Assembly (NCBI GenBank): GCA_044229535.1
Contig: JBGASU010000001.1
Coordinates: forward strand, 1,426,001 to 1,490,000
Direction of reading: 5' to 3'
DNA from: CAZLFQ01 sp044229535
GTDB lineage: Bacteria; Pseudomonadota; Alphaproteobacteria; Rickettsiales; Midichloriaceae
DNA: 64,000 nucleotides
In this document: in pieces, positions 25,411 through 33,763 of the stretch
How the letters are laid out: each line of letters opens with the position of its first letter
How positions within the stretch are numbered: position 1 is the first letter of the stretch
Program-made: the position numbers and the translations under genes
The notes under the pieces: generated by a model
The model's input: only the letters and a program-made list of their open reading frames with translations
Databases searched by the model: none
What the model was told of the DNA's origin: nothing

Positions 25411-26159
25411 GGAAGCGCAATAGCTAATTTATTAGCTTTAATTAAACGACCTCTAGTTTTCCACTTTACTATATCATCAAAGTAGGATGAGTTATTTGTG
25501 CCATAATATTCGGCATTCACAAAGATATTATCGTTGTTGCAATTTTCTGATTCTAGGGTGGTACCACAAGCTTTACCTTGAATACCATCTGCACTGTAGG
25601 CGCCATAACCTTTTTCACCATGGCTTATCAGTATATAACTAATGTCACTTGAAGAATTTATTTGATTCGCATTCTTATCTTTTAATGTAAATGGCCCTGT
25701 CCCGCTTGCGCTATATGATGAAAAGCTACTTGGTGTAGTGGCTAGGTTTTTAACAACTGCATATGTATATTTATTACCCCAACCATCAATCATATACAAA
25801 GGATTTATATTAAGAGCAGTTGTTGGAACTGCGCCAATTCTTAATGCAGGTGTTACTGCTGAAACATCGGTTGTTCCAGTCGCTGATGATAATGTACAAT
25901 CAGTTGCTACTCCTAATGTCACGCTGTTTGATGAATCCAATCTACTTGCAGGGCAGGGTAATGTGCCATTTAATATTAAATATTTGCCAATTGCTAATTC
26001 AATTTGGTTTATCCTTTCTTTAGTTAAATTTTCACTTTTAGTCTTGGTCAATTCAAAGAAGAAAGTTAAAAAACCTGTATAAATAATGCTGCTTATCAAT
26101 AAAGTTATAGTTAGTTCTACTAAATTAAATCCAGATGTAGATGTACGAATAGGGCTCAT
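25407..26159 (-). CDS. Prepilin-like (type II/IV pseudopilin) protein
   Basis: The 250-residue protein starts with a type IV prepilin leader: MSPIRTSTSG cleaved before F, Glu at +5 in FNLVELT, then a hydrophobic N-terminal helix. The body contains NGTLPCPASR, a DC and an ISHGEKGYGAY segment shared with the paralogue upstream. The ATG at 26159 shares its A with the stop codon of that paralogue (TGATG), so the pair is coupled. An upstream ATG at 26171 is rejected because it lengthens the leader. No assembly ATPase or prepilin peptidase is in the window. It may belong to a pilus or type II secretion-like fibre. Confidence 0.8.
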   Translation of the reverse strand: MSPIRTSTSGFNLVELTITLLISSIIYTGFLTFFFELTKTKSENLTKERINQIELAIGKYLILNGTLPCPASRLDSSNSVTLGVATDCTLSSATGTTDVSAVTPALRIGAVPTTALNINPLYMIDGWGNKYTYAVVKNLATTPSSFSSYSASGTGPFTLKDKNANQINSSSDISYILISHGEKGYGAYSADGIQGKACGTTLESENCNNDNIFVNAEYYGTNNSSYFDDIVKWKTRGRLIKANKLAIALP

Positions 26160-27634
26160 CACAGTCCCCATTTTGATTTTAAATACGATTCAACAAGCTT
26201 TCTTTCATTATCATTTAATACTCTATTAAAGGCTATAATTTCAGAGATAGAGCCATAAAAATCAGTAGGACCACCAGTGGTGCAAGATTCGCCAATCTTA
26301 AAACACGCTGGCGCAGAAGATAAATTCACAAAAGAATTGTTACTAGTTATTAAATTCCCATTCACATATAACGAAGCTTCTGGGCTAGCGCCATCAGAGA
26401 ACATCCAAGTTGCATAGACATTACCATTATACGTTGTGCCAGAATATAGATTAGTACTTTGCATATACCAAAAATTATTACCATTCATATTTAAATTTAT
26501 AGCAAACCTATTAGTAGCAGTGTCTCTGTCTAGTAAATAATTAGCGTTTGTAATGCTGTTTTGCTGCCCTGCAAAGAATATCGTGATATTAGTGGCAGGC
26601 AGAGCATACTGGTAACTAGAGCTACTAAGAATAAAACCATTCTTGTTGTTAAAAGTCATTGCTGGCTTTCCATTAAATCCTGTCGCGGAATATACAGGGT
26701 GATTTGAGCCTGCTGGGGTGAAAACAAATATATATGGAGATTTGTCTGTCCACTGGCTGACATTGTTTGAACCATCTTTTGTTATTTTGCTAATATCATT
26801 CGCATCAAGCCATAAAACTAATCCATAGATATCAGTTGGTAAAAATGTTGAAGATGCTTGATCGCAGTTAGCAGGAGCACCACCAGATAAAGTAATTACG
26901 TTTTTTATTGTGCGCCAGCGCAATATATCATCATTGTAAGTTGATATGTTTATACTATGAGGTGCGTCAAATAGCATATTATCATCGTCGCAATTTTCAT
27001 CTTCTGAACTGACAAGTCCTATGTGAGATAAATTACAAGAAACAGGGACAACTCCTAAATCGTTATATGCTCCTTTTCTGTTTTTTCCATGGCTTATTAA
27101 GGCATAAGCCTCGCCAATGTCTGTGCCTGTATTTATAGAGTATTGAGCTGGATTATTGTCGATTATAACGAAGTCATTGTCTAAAAAGTTTGTATTGCTA
27201 TCAAAAAGTTGTTTATTGATGCTATTTTCTTTTATGGCGTGATATGTAAATCTCATATCCCAAGCGTCAAACATAAAATCATCTGGCAAATTTAAAGTTC
27301 TAACGGGTACTGAGCCTATTCTTATATTCTTGCTGGCTCCAACAACATCTACAACCCCACTAGCGCTCCCAGCGCAGTCGGTAGAAACACCGAAATTTGC
27401 AGAGTTTTTTAGTTCTGTTCTGCTTGCAGGACAGGGTAGATAACCATTTTTATTATAAAAACTATAAATTGCGCTTTCTATTTTATCTAGTTTGCGTTGA
27501 GTTTCGCTTATATCATCTCGTAGTTTTGTAGTTGGTAAGATGGATACTACGCTTCCAAAAGCTGCAGCAATTATGAGCATTGCAATTGCAACTTCTGCCA
27601 AAGACATGCCAGAGATGTTAGTTCTTTTTATCAT
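26159..27634 (-). CDS. Prepilin-like protein with C-terminal LamG-like domain
   Basis: The 491-residue protein has a prepilin leader MIKRTNISG before M, with Glu at +5 (MSLAEVA) and a hydrophobic helix. Residues about 40-245 repeat the paralogue downstream (NGYLPCPASR, ISHGKNRKGAY, DDILRWRT). The extra C-terminal part (about 265-490) looks like a concanavalin/LamG-like jelly roll: GLVLWLDANDIS near its start and ISEIIAFNRVLNDNERKLVE at its end. The result resembles a pilus-tip or surface adhesin. ATG at 27634 is chosen over an in-frame TTG at 27643 because it gives the usual short leader. Confidence 0.78.
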   Translation of the reverse strand: MIKRTNISGMSLAEVAIAMLIIAAAFGSVVSILPTTKLRDDISETQRKLDKIESAIYSFYNKNGYLPCPASRTELKNSANFGVSTDCAGSASGVVDVVGASKNIRIGSVPVRTLNLPDDFMFDAWDMRFTYHAIKENSINKQLFDSNTNFLDNDFVIIDNNPAQYSINTGTDIGEAYALISHGKNRKGAYNDLGVVPVSCNLSHIGLVSSEDENCDDDNMLFDAPHSINISTYNDDILRWRTIKNVITLSGGAPANCDQASSTFLPTDIYGLVLWLDANDISKITKDGSNNVSQWTDKSPYIFVFTPAGSNHPVYSATGFNGKPAMTFNNKNGFILSSSSYQYALPATNITIFFAGQQNSITNANYLLDRDTATNRFAINLNMNGNNFWYMQSTNLYSGTTYNGNVYATWMFSDGASPEASLYVNGNLITSNNSFVNLSSAPACFKIGESCTTGGPTDFYGSISEIIAFNRVLNDNERKLVESYLKSKWGL

Positions 27635-27692
27635 AACAATCAAAGCTTATCACCTGATTGAGATTTGTAAAATAGTTTTAAGATCCAGAAGA

Positions 27693-28943
27693 TTAATTGG
27701 TTCTAGAACGATCTAAAAAGTCGGTTGCTACCTTTCTTCCATTCATCATATAGATATTTTGGCTTTCTGGGTTTTTTGCAACAGGATCGCGAGATTCCTC
27801 TTTTGGTAAGCTTACTTTTTTAACTGCTTTTTTCTTTTTTGGTTTTGCCTGCACAGCTAAAGGAGTTTCTTTTTGATGCTCCTCAACTTTTGTTTCTTCT
27901 TTTTTTTCAGTTTTAAATTCTTCTGGAACTTTTGGAGTATCTTTTAATTCTGGTTCAGGTTGTTTTTCAATTTTATCTTTTAACTCCTCCATACTTGGAG
28001 TGGCTGGAACAGTAGCTAAGGGAGCGCTAGGTGTTGTAGGCACAGATTCTGATGTTGTTTTGGCCGCGGATGTAGAAGGTAATTCTGGCGCTTTCGGCAC
28101 AATCGTTTCAACCTGAGTGGTAGCTGCATTAGGAGTGGTTGGTTGTGCTACGGAAGGTATAGATGCTACCGGTGCTGCGGGAGCAGCAGGTATAGGGGCT
28201 ACTACTGGTGCTGTAGGATTTACAACAGGAGTCACTACTTCTTGGGTAGTTACTGCAGGCGTTGGGGTAGTCGTGGTTGCTTGAGCTAGATTTATTCTAT
28301 CATTTGTAGCTATATAACCAAATTCAGCATTTTTTATCATTGCTTTTTTAGGTGCTATATCAGAAATACTTTGGAATGAAACTTGATGCACTGGTTGAGC
28401 AGGAAGAACTTCATCAGCTATATCATAAAACGAATAGCCAGCATTGCTGCCTTGTGCAACATCTGAGTAGTGGGTTTCCATGGCATAAGAATTTGAAGCA
28501 GGAATTCTTTTTGCAGAGTTGTTTGATGAGGTTTGAAATGCAGATGATACTTTATCAATGAGTCTAGTGAAAAAGTCAGAGTCACCTGAAGTTCTAGAAG
28601 ATGTTTGAGATTGTGGAGTGGCTTGGTTAAACTGGTTTATTACAGGTAGAGAATTTATATTAGACTGAACTGAAGTGGCCAAAGAGCTAGGATTAACTTC
28701 AGTACCCGACTTGTTTTCAGCAAGAGATGTTGGAGTAATTGCTTGAAATCCAGATGATTTTTCTTCTTTTTTTTCGCCGAGTGCTCCAGATGCAGCAAGC
28801 ATGTTGTCTCTAGGCGCTCTTCTATCGCTGAACGATTCTCTGACTTGAGGATGATCAGGTTTCATAGCACCACATGCTGTTAAATCAAGAGTGATAGCTA
28901 CTAAAGCGACGGTTGTTAGATACTTAACCAAGTTTTTTTCCAT
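27693..28943 (-). CDS. Proline/alanine/lysine-rich lipoprotein, 416 aa
   Basis: From ATG 28943 there is a lipoprotein signal peptide ending with lipobox LTAC. Most of the mature protein is low-complexity: Ser/Gln-rich (about 45-150), then Thr/Pro/Ala/Val-rich (about 225-320), then Lys/Glu-rich (about 325-390). It ends with an ordered-looking MNGRKVATDFLDRSR. Such linkers often span the periplasm. The position between pseudopilin genes and tolQRA suggests an envelope role, but no family is recognised. The ORF's eight-residue N-terminal extension is rejected as it would precede the signal peptide. Confidence 0.7.
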   Translation of the reverse strand: MEKNLVKYLTTVALVAITLDLTACGAMKPDHPQVRESFSDRRAPRDNMLAASGALGEKKEEKSSGFQAITPTSLAENKSGTEVNPSSLATSVQSNINSLPVINQFNQATPQSQTSSRTSGDSDFFTRLIDKVSSAFQTSSNNSAKRIPASNSYAMETHYSDVAQGSNAGYSFYDIADEVLPAQPVHQVSFQSISDIAPKKAMIKNAEFGYIATNDRINLAQATTTTPTPAVTTQEVVTPVVNPTAPVVAPIPAAPAAPVASIPSVAQPTTPNAATTQVETIVPKAPELPSTSAAKTTSESVPTTPSAPLATVPATPSMEELKDKIEKQPEPELKDTPKVPEEFKTEKKEETKVEEHQKETPLAVQAKPKKKKAVKKVSLPKEESRDPVAKNPESQNIYMMNGRKVATDFLDRSRTN

Positions 28944-29045
28944 ATTATGTCCAGAAAATAATTGCATTCCTTTAACAATCTAACACTAGAGAATTATCTC
29001 GTGCAACAGAAATTTGGCATGGGTTATGTATGGTTAAGAGAAAAT

Positions 29046-29876
29046 TTAATAAATCATTCCACTTGAGTCAAAGCGAAACTCTATTTCTTTCCATGAAGCA
29101 AATTTTTCTTTGTCGAGGTTTTTTAATGGCGAAGAGACTTTTACAGCCCTGACCGCGCTGTCTACAAAAGCTTGATAATATGGAGAAGAATTGGGTGTTA
29201 GCTTCGGCTGAGCGGATATGACATTTGCTTCCATATCCAATACTATTATCACTATTACTTCCATTCCTAAAGAATTAGCGCCACTGAAAGATGTGGTATT
29301 CCAGTTTTTTGTGATCTGAGATTTTATCATATCAATTTCGCTAATAGACATTGGTATATTAGAATTAAATTCTTTATTAGTTTCCCCTTTTATTGCTTCA
29401 GCAAAGTCTTTAAATTCTTTATCTATTTTTTTATTCTCTTTTTTCTTAGATTCTTCTTCTAAGCTTTTTAATATAGATTTTTCAAAGTCATCTGTTTTCT
29501 TTTTTTTCTTAGTGTCTTCTTTTTTGTTTTTTTCTAACTTTTTTTCTTGGTTGGTGATTTCTTTTTTTTGTGTTTCTTTTTTGACAGGTATTTTTTCTGC
29601 ATCGTCATCCGCTTTTGCTACTTTTTCTTTAGAGTGATCTTGAGCTTCTTGTTTCAAATCTTGAGATTTAGGAGCTTTTTTGGTTTGAGTGCTTTCATCA
29701 TTTTTTTTATCAGTAGTTTTGACATTAACATTAGTTAACTCTGAGACATTAACCACATCAACGACCATTGCATAGTCGGTATTTATATCTTTATGAAAAA
29801 GGGCAGGGAGTTCGTATAAAATGAAGAAGCCCAGTATTAGGTGGAAAATAATTGATAATGTAAAACCCCGTTGCAT
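29046..29876 (-). CDS. tolA: TolA-like protein
   Basis: The 276-residue protein has an N-terminal transmembrane helix (about 5-22), a long Lys/Glu-rich helix (about 60-165) and a C-terminal TonB/TolA-type domain (about 175-276; ITKNWNTTSF, SSPYYQAFVDSAVRAVKVSS, FRFDSSGMIY). It directly follows tolR by two bases. With TolQ and TolR it transmits proton-motive force to the outer membrane during division. TolB and Pal genes are not in the window. Assignment rests on order and architecture because the TolA sequence itself is low-complexity. Confidence 0.85.
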   Translation of the reverse strand: MQRGFTLSIIFHLILGFFILYELPALFHKDINTDYAMVVDVVNVSELTNVNVKTTDKKNDESTQTKKAPKSQDLKQEAQDHSKEKVAKADDDAEKIPVKKETQKKEITNQEKKLEKNKKEDTKKKKKTDDFEKSILKSLEEESKKKENKKIDKEFKDFAEAIKGETNKEFNSNIPMSISEIDMIKSQITKNWNTTSFSGANSLGMEVIVIIVLDMEANVISAQPKLTPNSSPYYQAFVDSAVRAVKVSSPLKNLDKEKFASWKEIEFRFDSSGMIY

Positions 29877-29878
29877 CC

Positions 29879-30310
29879 CTAGTTCTGTTCAAGACCTTCT
29901 GTAACTAAAGCCACGTTTTTAAAGCCAGCGGTTTTAATGGCTCCAAAGACTTCCATGACCTTACCGTAATCGATTTTTCTATCTCCTCTTACAAAAATTC
30001 TAGTCTCTTTTTTTTCTTTCAAAACAGCGTTGAGTTTTGAGGATAATTCTTGAATACGAACTTTCGATTCCTGAATGTAAATATTGCCAGATTTATCAAT
30101 AGAGATCGCTATAGGCTCGTCCTGTCCAGCCAGTGCAGAAGCTTTTGTCTTTGGGAGGTCTACTTGAACGCCAGCTACTAACATAGGAGAACACACCATG
30201 AATATGATCAGCAGTACTAGCATTACGTCAACAAGAGGAGTGACATTTATCTCGCTGGTAAGCTGCTTGCGTTTTTTAGTTCGTTTAATTTCTGTTAATG
30301 CAAATGCCAT
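29879..30310 (-). CDS. tolR: TolR (ExbD/TolR family) protein
   Basis: The 143-residue protein has one transmembrane helix (about 23-45), in which INVTPLVDVMLVLLIIFMV carries the proton-path Asp. The periplasmic domain includes KIDYGKVMEVFGAIKTAGF, as in TolR/ExbD. It starts one base after the tolQ stop. In the TolQ-TolR-TolA complex of the inner membrane it couples proton flow to TolA movement. Confidence 0.95.
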   Translation of the reverse strand: MAFALTEIKRTKKRKQLTSEINVTPLVDVMLVLLIIFMVCSPMLVAGVQVDLPKTKASALAGQDEPIAISIDKSGNIYIQESKVRIQELSSKLNAVLKEKKETRIFVRGDRKIDYGKVMEVFGAIKTAGFKNVALVTEGLEQN

Positions 30311-31093
30311 TTATTTAATGTTATCAAGTTCACGTGAAATGATTGCTCCTAATTCATTTGAGAAATCATCTAGGTTATTAGCCACTCTATTCACTTCACC
30401 AGCAAATTTATTATAAAAAATTACTGCTGGTATAGCCGCCGCAAGACCAAATGCTGTTGCAAGTAATGCTTCCGCAATACCGGGTGCTACAACAGCGAGT
30501 GTTGTATTTTTCGAAATAGCTATTGATTGGAAGCTTACCATAATCCCCCAAACTGTACCGAACAATCCTATGAAAGGTGCGCTTGAACCAACTGTTGCTA
30601 AAAATGTTAAGTTTTTTTCTAGCTTGTCCATAGATTTAGAGCTTGCAACCTGCATAGCTTGGTGAATCCTTTCTTTTGTGCTTGCTCTTAGGTTATGGTT
30701 TGCTGATATATCTCTAATGTTTCTGGCTTGCCACTCTTGCATAGCAGACGTAAAAACCAAAGCAATTGGGTGATTCTCGCGGCCTTTTATTCTTTCAAAA
30801 AGATTTTCCAGAGATTGGCCAGACCAAAATGACTTTTCAAAGTTATTAGTTTTACCTTTGATTGATTTAAAAAGAATCCATTTATCAAATATAATTGCCC
30901 AGCTCCAAATAGAAGCGAATATAAGCATGATCATAACCCCTTTGACCACCGCATCAGCCTGCATGAAAAGTCCCCAGAAAGAGAGATCCATGGTCACTGC
31001 AGTAGAGCCGCTATCAAGCGCTAATGAATTTATACTATCGACTGGAGCACCTTTTACTGCTGTTTGGAATGCAATATTTAAAACTTGAAACAT
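30311..31093 (-). CDS. tolQ: TolQ (ExbB/TolQ family) proton channel
   Basis: The 260-residue protein has three transmembrane helices (about 48-70, 160-182, 198-222). NLTFLATVGSSAPFIGLFGT and VWGIMVSF form the TolQ/ExbB core, with GIAEALLATAFGLAAAIPAV in the last helix. It is the first gene of the leftward tolQ-tolR-tolA operon. TolQ, TolR and TolA maintain outer-membrane constriction and integrity. Confidence 0.95.
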   Translation of the reverse strand: MFQVLNIAFQTAVKGAPVDSINSLALDSGSTAVTMDLSFWGLFMQADAVVKGVMIMLIFASIWSWAIIFDKWILFKSIKGKTNNFEKSFWSGQSLENLFERIKGRENHPIALVFTSAMQEWQARNIRDISANHNLRASTKERIHQAMQVASSKSMDKLEKNLTFLATVGSSAPFIGLFGTVWGIMVSFQSIAISKNTTLAVVAPGIAEALLATAFGLAAAIPAVIFYNKFAGEVNRVANNLDDFSNELGAIISRELDNIK

Positions 31094-31148
31094 TTTTTAT
31101 CTTTAGGATTAACTATATAATGCATTTTAAACATAATTTTTAGTAGAT

Positions 31149-31817
31149 TCAAGATTTGCTTTTAAAATTGATGCTATGCGAAGGCTTTTGATACAAAGCT
31201 TGAAGTAAAATCATACCGCAATTATAGCTTGAAGTACTATTCTGATTTATAAGCACCATAGCTATATTAATGCATCCTGCTAAATCTATATTTATACAAT
31301 GAATTCCTAACTTCCAGAATTTATATTCTGGGAATGGCTGTATGCATCTTAGAGCATATCCTAGGTCTTGAGATGAGATTTTTTTATATAAATCTTGAAG
31401 CATATCTTGATGTAAAGTTCTTTGACACAAAGCTTGTAAAAGCTTCATACCGCAGTTGCGGCTTGAATCGTTGGTGTTGTTCAAAAGTAATGAGGTCATA
31501 TTAATGCAATTCATTAAATTTGTATCTAAATAATGAATCCCTAATTGGTAGATGGTGTGTTTTGGAAATGGTTTTATGCATCCTAATGCATATTCAAGAA
31601 TTTCTCTTTGTTTATAGATAAGGCTAAAAGTATTTAATTTGCTCATTGAGCGAACGTCGAATCTATATTCTACTTCAGCTATACACTCTATTATCTGAAA
31701 TAGTAATCTAGTCGAAGATTCCATTTTTAAGATGTGAGGAATTTTACGTTTGTTGAATCCTTTATGGCAAATTCTCTCCCATATTCGCTCAGGAATTTCT
31801 TTGGGCTTCTCTATCAT
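31149..31817 (-). CDS. Hypothetical protein with two tandem about 70-residue repeats
   Basis: Two repeats are clear. The first (about 78-145) contains LEYALGCIKPFPKHTIYQLG, NLMNCINMTSLLLNN and NCGMKLLQALCQ; the second (about 152-218) contains LGYALRCIQPFPEYKFWKLG, DLAGCINIAMVLINQ and NCGMILLQALYQ. Four cysteine/glycine positions are conserved between them, and the unit is helical (about three helices), like a solenoid repeat. No signal peptide or membrane helix is present. Family not recognised. It lies behind the start of tolQ, leftward. Confidence 0.72.
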   Translation of the reverse strand: MIEKPKEIPERIWERICHKGFNKRKIPHILKMESSTRLLFQIIECIAEVEYRFDVRSMSKLNTFSLIYKQREILEYALGCIKPFPKHTIYQLGIHYLDTNLMNCINMTSLLLNNTNDSSRNCGMKLLQALCQRTLHQDMLQDLYKKISSQDLGYALRCIQPFPEYKFWKLGIHCINIDLAGCINIAMVLINQNSTSSYNCGMILLQALYQKPSHSINFKSKS

Positions 31818-32019
31818 TTTTTTGGTACAAGTTATTGAAATATATCCCTTTTAGTACGCTATATCAATGTGGAAAAAAAGGAAGTATATTTTGAAGGGTG
31901 TTACGAGAAATATAGCATGGGCAATCGACTATAATAATTATGCTTTGATATTATATCCCTTGATTGACTTAGTTTAGATACTGCATATATTATTGGTAGA
32001 GGCTTAAATTCGAGATTTT

Positions 32020-32376
32020 ATGAGTAAATTTTCTACATGGCTTTTTTCTACTCTTTGCGGTTCTTATGTTGGTAAGGATGAGTTTGGTAATTGCTATTAT
32101 GAAAGTAGGAAAGCAAATAGAGGCTTTGGGCGAAAGCATCGCTGGGTGCTTTATAAGGGGATGCCTGAAGCTACAAAAGTGCCGCCACAGTGGTTCAGTT
32201 GGTTGCATTATCAAGCAGACGTGCCGCCTAGTTCCAATAGCAAGAAGTATAATTGGGAAAAATCTCATAGGCCGAATTTAACTGGTACAACTGAAGCATA
32301 TTTTCCTAAAGGCCATATACTTGCTGGTGGCAAAAGAGATAAAGCAACAGGTGACTATGAGCCTTGGAGACCTTAA
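32020..32376 (+). CDS. NADH:ubiquinone oxidoreductase NDUFA12-like subunit
   Basis: This 118-residue protein matches NDUFA12/B17.2, an accessory subunit of respiratory complex I shared by alphaproteobacteria and mitochondria. Signatures: GSYVGKDEFGNCYYE, NRGFGRKHRWVLYKG, EATKVPPQWFSWLHY and the ending AYFPKGHILAGGKRDKATGD YEPWRP. The order NDUFA12-MCE protein-DUF2155 is a common alphaproteobacterial arrangement. The gene is first of three rightward genes and supports aerobic respiration together with ccoS and sucA. Confidence 0.95.
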   Translation: MSKFSTWLFSTLCGSYVGKDEFGNCYYESRKANRGFGRKHRWVLYKGMPEATKVPPQWFSWLHYQADVPPSSNSKKYNWEKSHRPNLTGTTEAYFPKGHILAGGKRDKATGDYEPWRP

Positions 32377-32394
32377 CAATTTTATATTTAAATT

Positions 32395-32874
32395 ATGTCT
32401 AAAAATTTAGTTGAAAGCTTAGTTGGATTACTAGTAATTATCATCGCAATTGCATTTTTATATTCCGCATATAAAACCACTGATGTTGGTGTGAGCGCTA
32501 CTAGTGGCTACAATATATCTGCAAAATTTGACAGGGCAGATGGTTTGAATTTGGGTAGTGAAGTTAAAGTTGGGGGTATTAAAGTTGGCAAAGTTATCGG
32601 CCAAGAATTGGATGGATCTAACTACCAAGCTATTATCCGTATGGTGATTAAAGATGATATAAAGCTGCCAGCTGATAGTACAGCTGAAATTATAGGAAAT
32701 GGCTTGTTGGGAGAAAAATACGTAGCCATTATCCCAGGTGCGGATGAAGAAAAAATTTCTGATGGTGGTTCGATTGAATTTACTCAATCTGCAGTTAGCT
32801 TAGAAAGTTTGATTGGCAAATTTATATTCAGTTCGGCTGAGAAAGCTGGGAAAGATTCTAAGGATAAAAAATAA
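32395..32874 (+). CDS. mlaD: MCE-domain protein MlaD-like
   Basis: The 159-residue protein has an N-terminal transmembrane helix (about 7-25) and one MCE domain (about 38-115; FDRADGLNLGSEVKVGGIKV, ADSTAEIIGNGLLGEKYVAI). MlaD forms the periplasmic hexamer of the MlaFEDB ATP-driven phospholipid transporter that keeps outer membrane asymmetry. The other Mla genes are not present in the window. It begins 18 bases after the NDUFA12-like gene. Confidence 0.92.
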   Translation: MSKNLVESLVGLLVIIIAIAFLYSAYKTTDVGVSATSGYNISAKFDRADGLNLGSEVKVGGIKVGKVIGQELDGSNYQAIIRMVIKDDIKLPADSTAEIIGNGLLGEKYVAIIPGADEEKISDGGSIEFTQSAVSLESLIGKFIFSSAEKAGKDSKDKK

Positions 32875-32876
32875 GT

Positions 32877-33458
32877 ATGTTTCGAATATTTTTATTGTCT
32901 CTAATGTTTTGCGCAAGTACATCGGTAGCAGCTGAGCAAGAAGAGTTCGTGCAAGAAGTTGCTCCTCAAACTGAAGAAGTTGATAGCGAACTGCAAAACA
33001 TGAGTGTTCAGCAGGAATATCAAGAAAAGCAAAAAAGCGTTTTAGATATTCTATTCGGTAAAGCAGATGAAGAGGTGGATGATAAAATTCCTAGTGCAGA
33101 TTCTTTATCTCCAGGAGAAGTTGAAGTAAATGAAGCAAATAAAGATGGTGATTTTCTTAATACCGCGCAGATTAAATTAATAGATAAAACATTAGGCAAA
33201 TTATATCGTTTTGATATTCCTGTAGGTAAGAGTAAGCAGTTTAATGAAATAGTAGTTAGAGTGTTATCATGTTGGAGTCCTAGCTACAAAACTTTATTGC
33301 CAGAGAGTAGGGCGTTGCTTGAAATACATGAAGTAAATAATGAGAAATCAAAAAGAGTGTTTCATGGTTGGATGTTTGCTAATGCTCCTAGTACTAATAT
33401 TCTAGAGCATCCTAATTTCGATGTCACAGTTGCAGACTGCAAGAGTGTAAAAAATTAA
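32877..33458 (+). CDS. DUF2155-domain exported protein
   Basis: The 193-residue protein has a short Sec signal peptide (about 1-20, after SVAA), an acidic middle and a C-terminal DUF2155 domain (about 95-190): IKLIDKTLGKLYRFDIPVGK, VRVLSCWSP, FHGWMFANAPSTNILEHP and FDVTVADC. Its biochemical role is unknown, but its position behind NDUFA12 and MCE genes is a recurrent alphaproteobacterial context. It starts two bases after mlaD and overlaps the convergent cutA by 4 bases. Confidence 0.9.
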   Translation: MFRIFLLSLMFCASTSVAAEQEEFVQEVAPQTEEVDSELQNMSVQQEYQEKQKSVLDILFGKADEEVDDKIPSADSLSPGEVEVNEANKDGDFLNTAQIKLIDKTLGKLYRFDIPVGKSKQFNEIVVRVLSCWSPSYKTLLPESRALLEIHEVNNEKSKRVFHGWMFANAPSTNILEHPNFDVTVADCKSVKN

Positions 33459-33763
33459 GAGTTGGCGATCCATTCTAGATAAGTATTATTCAAGCTTTCA
33501 ATAGAAATTTCTACAATGCAGGGCACTTCGTAAGGGTGAAGTTTGGATATCATTTCCATGGTTTTTTCTATTAATTTTTTCTTTGTCTTGATAAACATTA
33601 TCAATTCTTGAGAATTTTCAACCTTGCCTTTCCATTTGTAAATGGATGTAGTGTTGTGAATAATATTAACGCAAATCGCCAAGTTATCGGTTATTAATTT
33701 ATTGGCTATCTTATCCGCATTATTCTTTGAATCGATAGTGACATATAGAAATGAAAAAGACAT
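33455..33763 (-). CDS. cutA: CutA1 divalent cation tolerance-like protein
   Basis: The 102-residue protein has the CutA fold motifs: NLAICVNI, SIYKWKGKVENSQELIMFIK and the hallmark HPYEVPCIVEISI, ending with YLEWIANS. It forms trimers in other species and has been linked to copper tolerance, though its mechanism is uncertain. The stop overlaps DUF2155, and its start codon touches the end of the ankyrin gene, so it belongs to the leftward popZ-ankyrin-cutA run. Confidence 0.95.
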   Translation of the reverse strand: MSFSFLYVTIDSKNNADKIANKLITDNLAICVNIIHNTTSIYKWKGKVENSQELIMFIKTKKKLIEKTMEMISKLHPYEVPCIVEISIESLNNTYLEWIANS

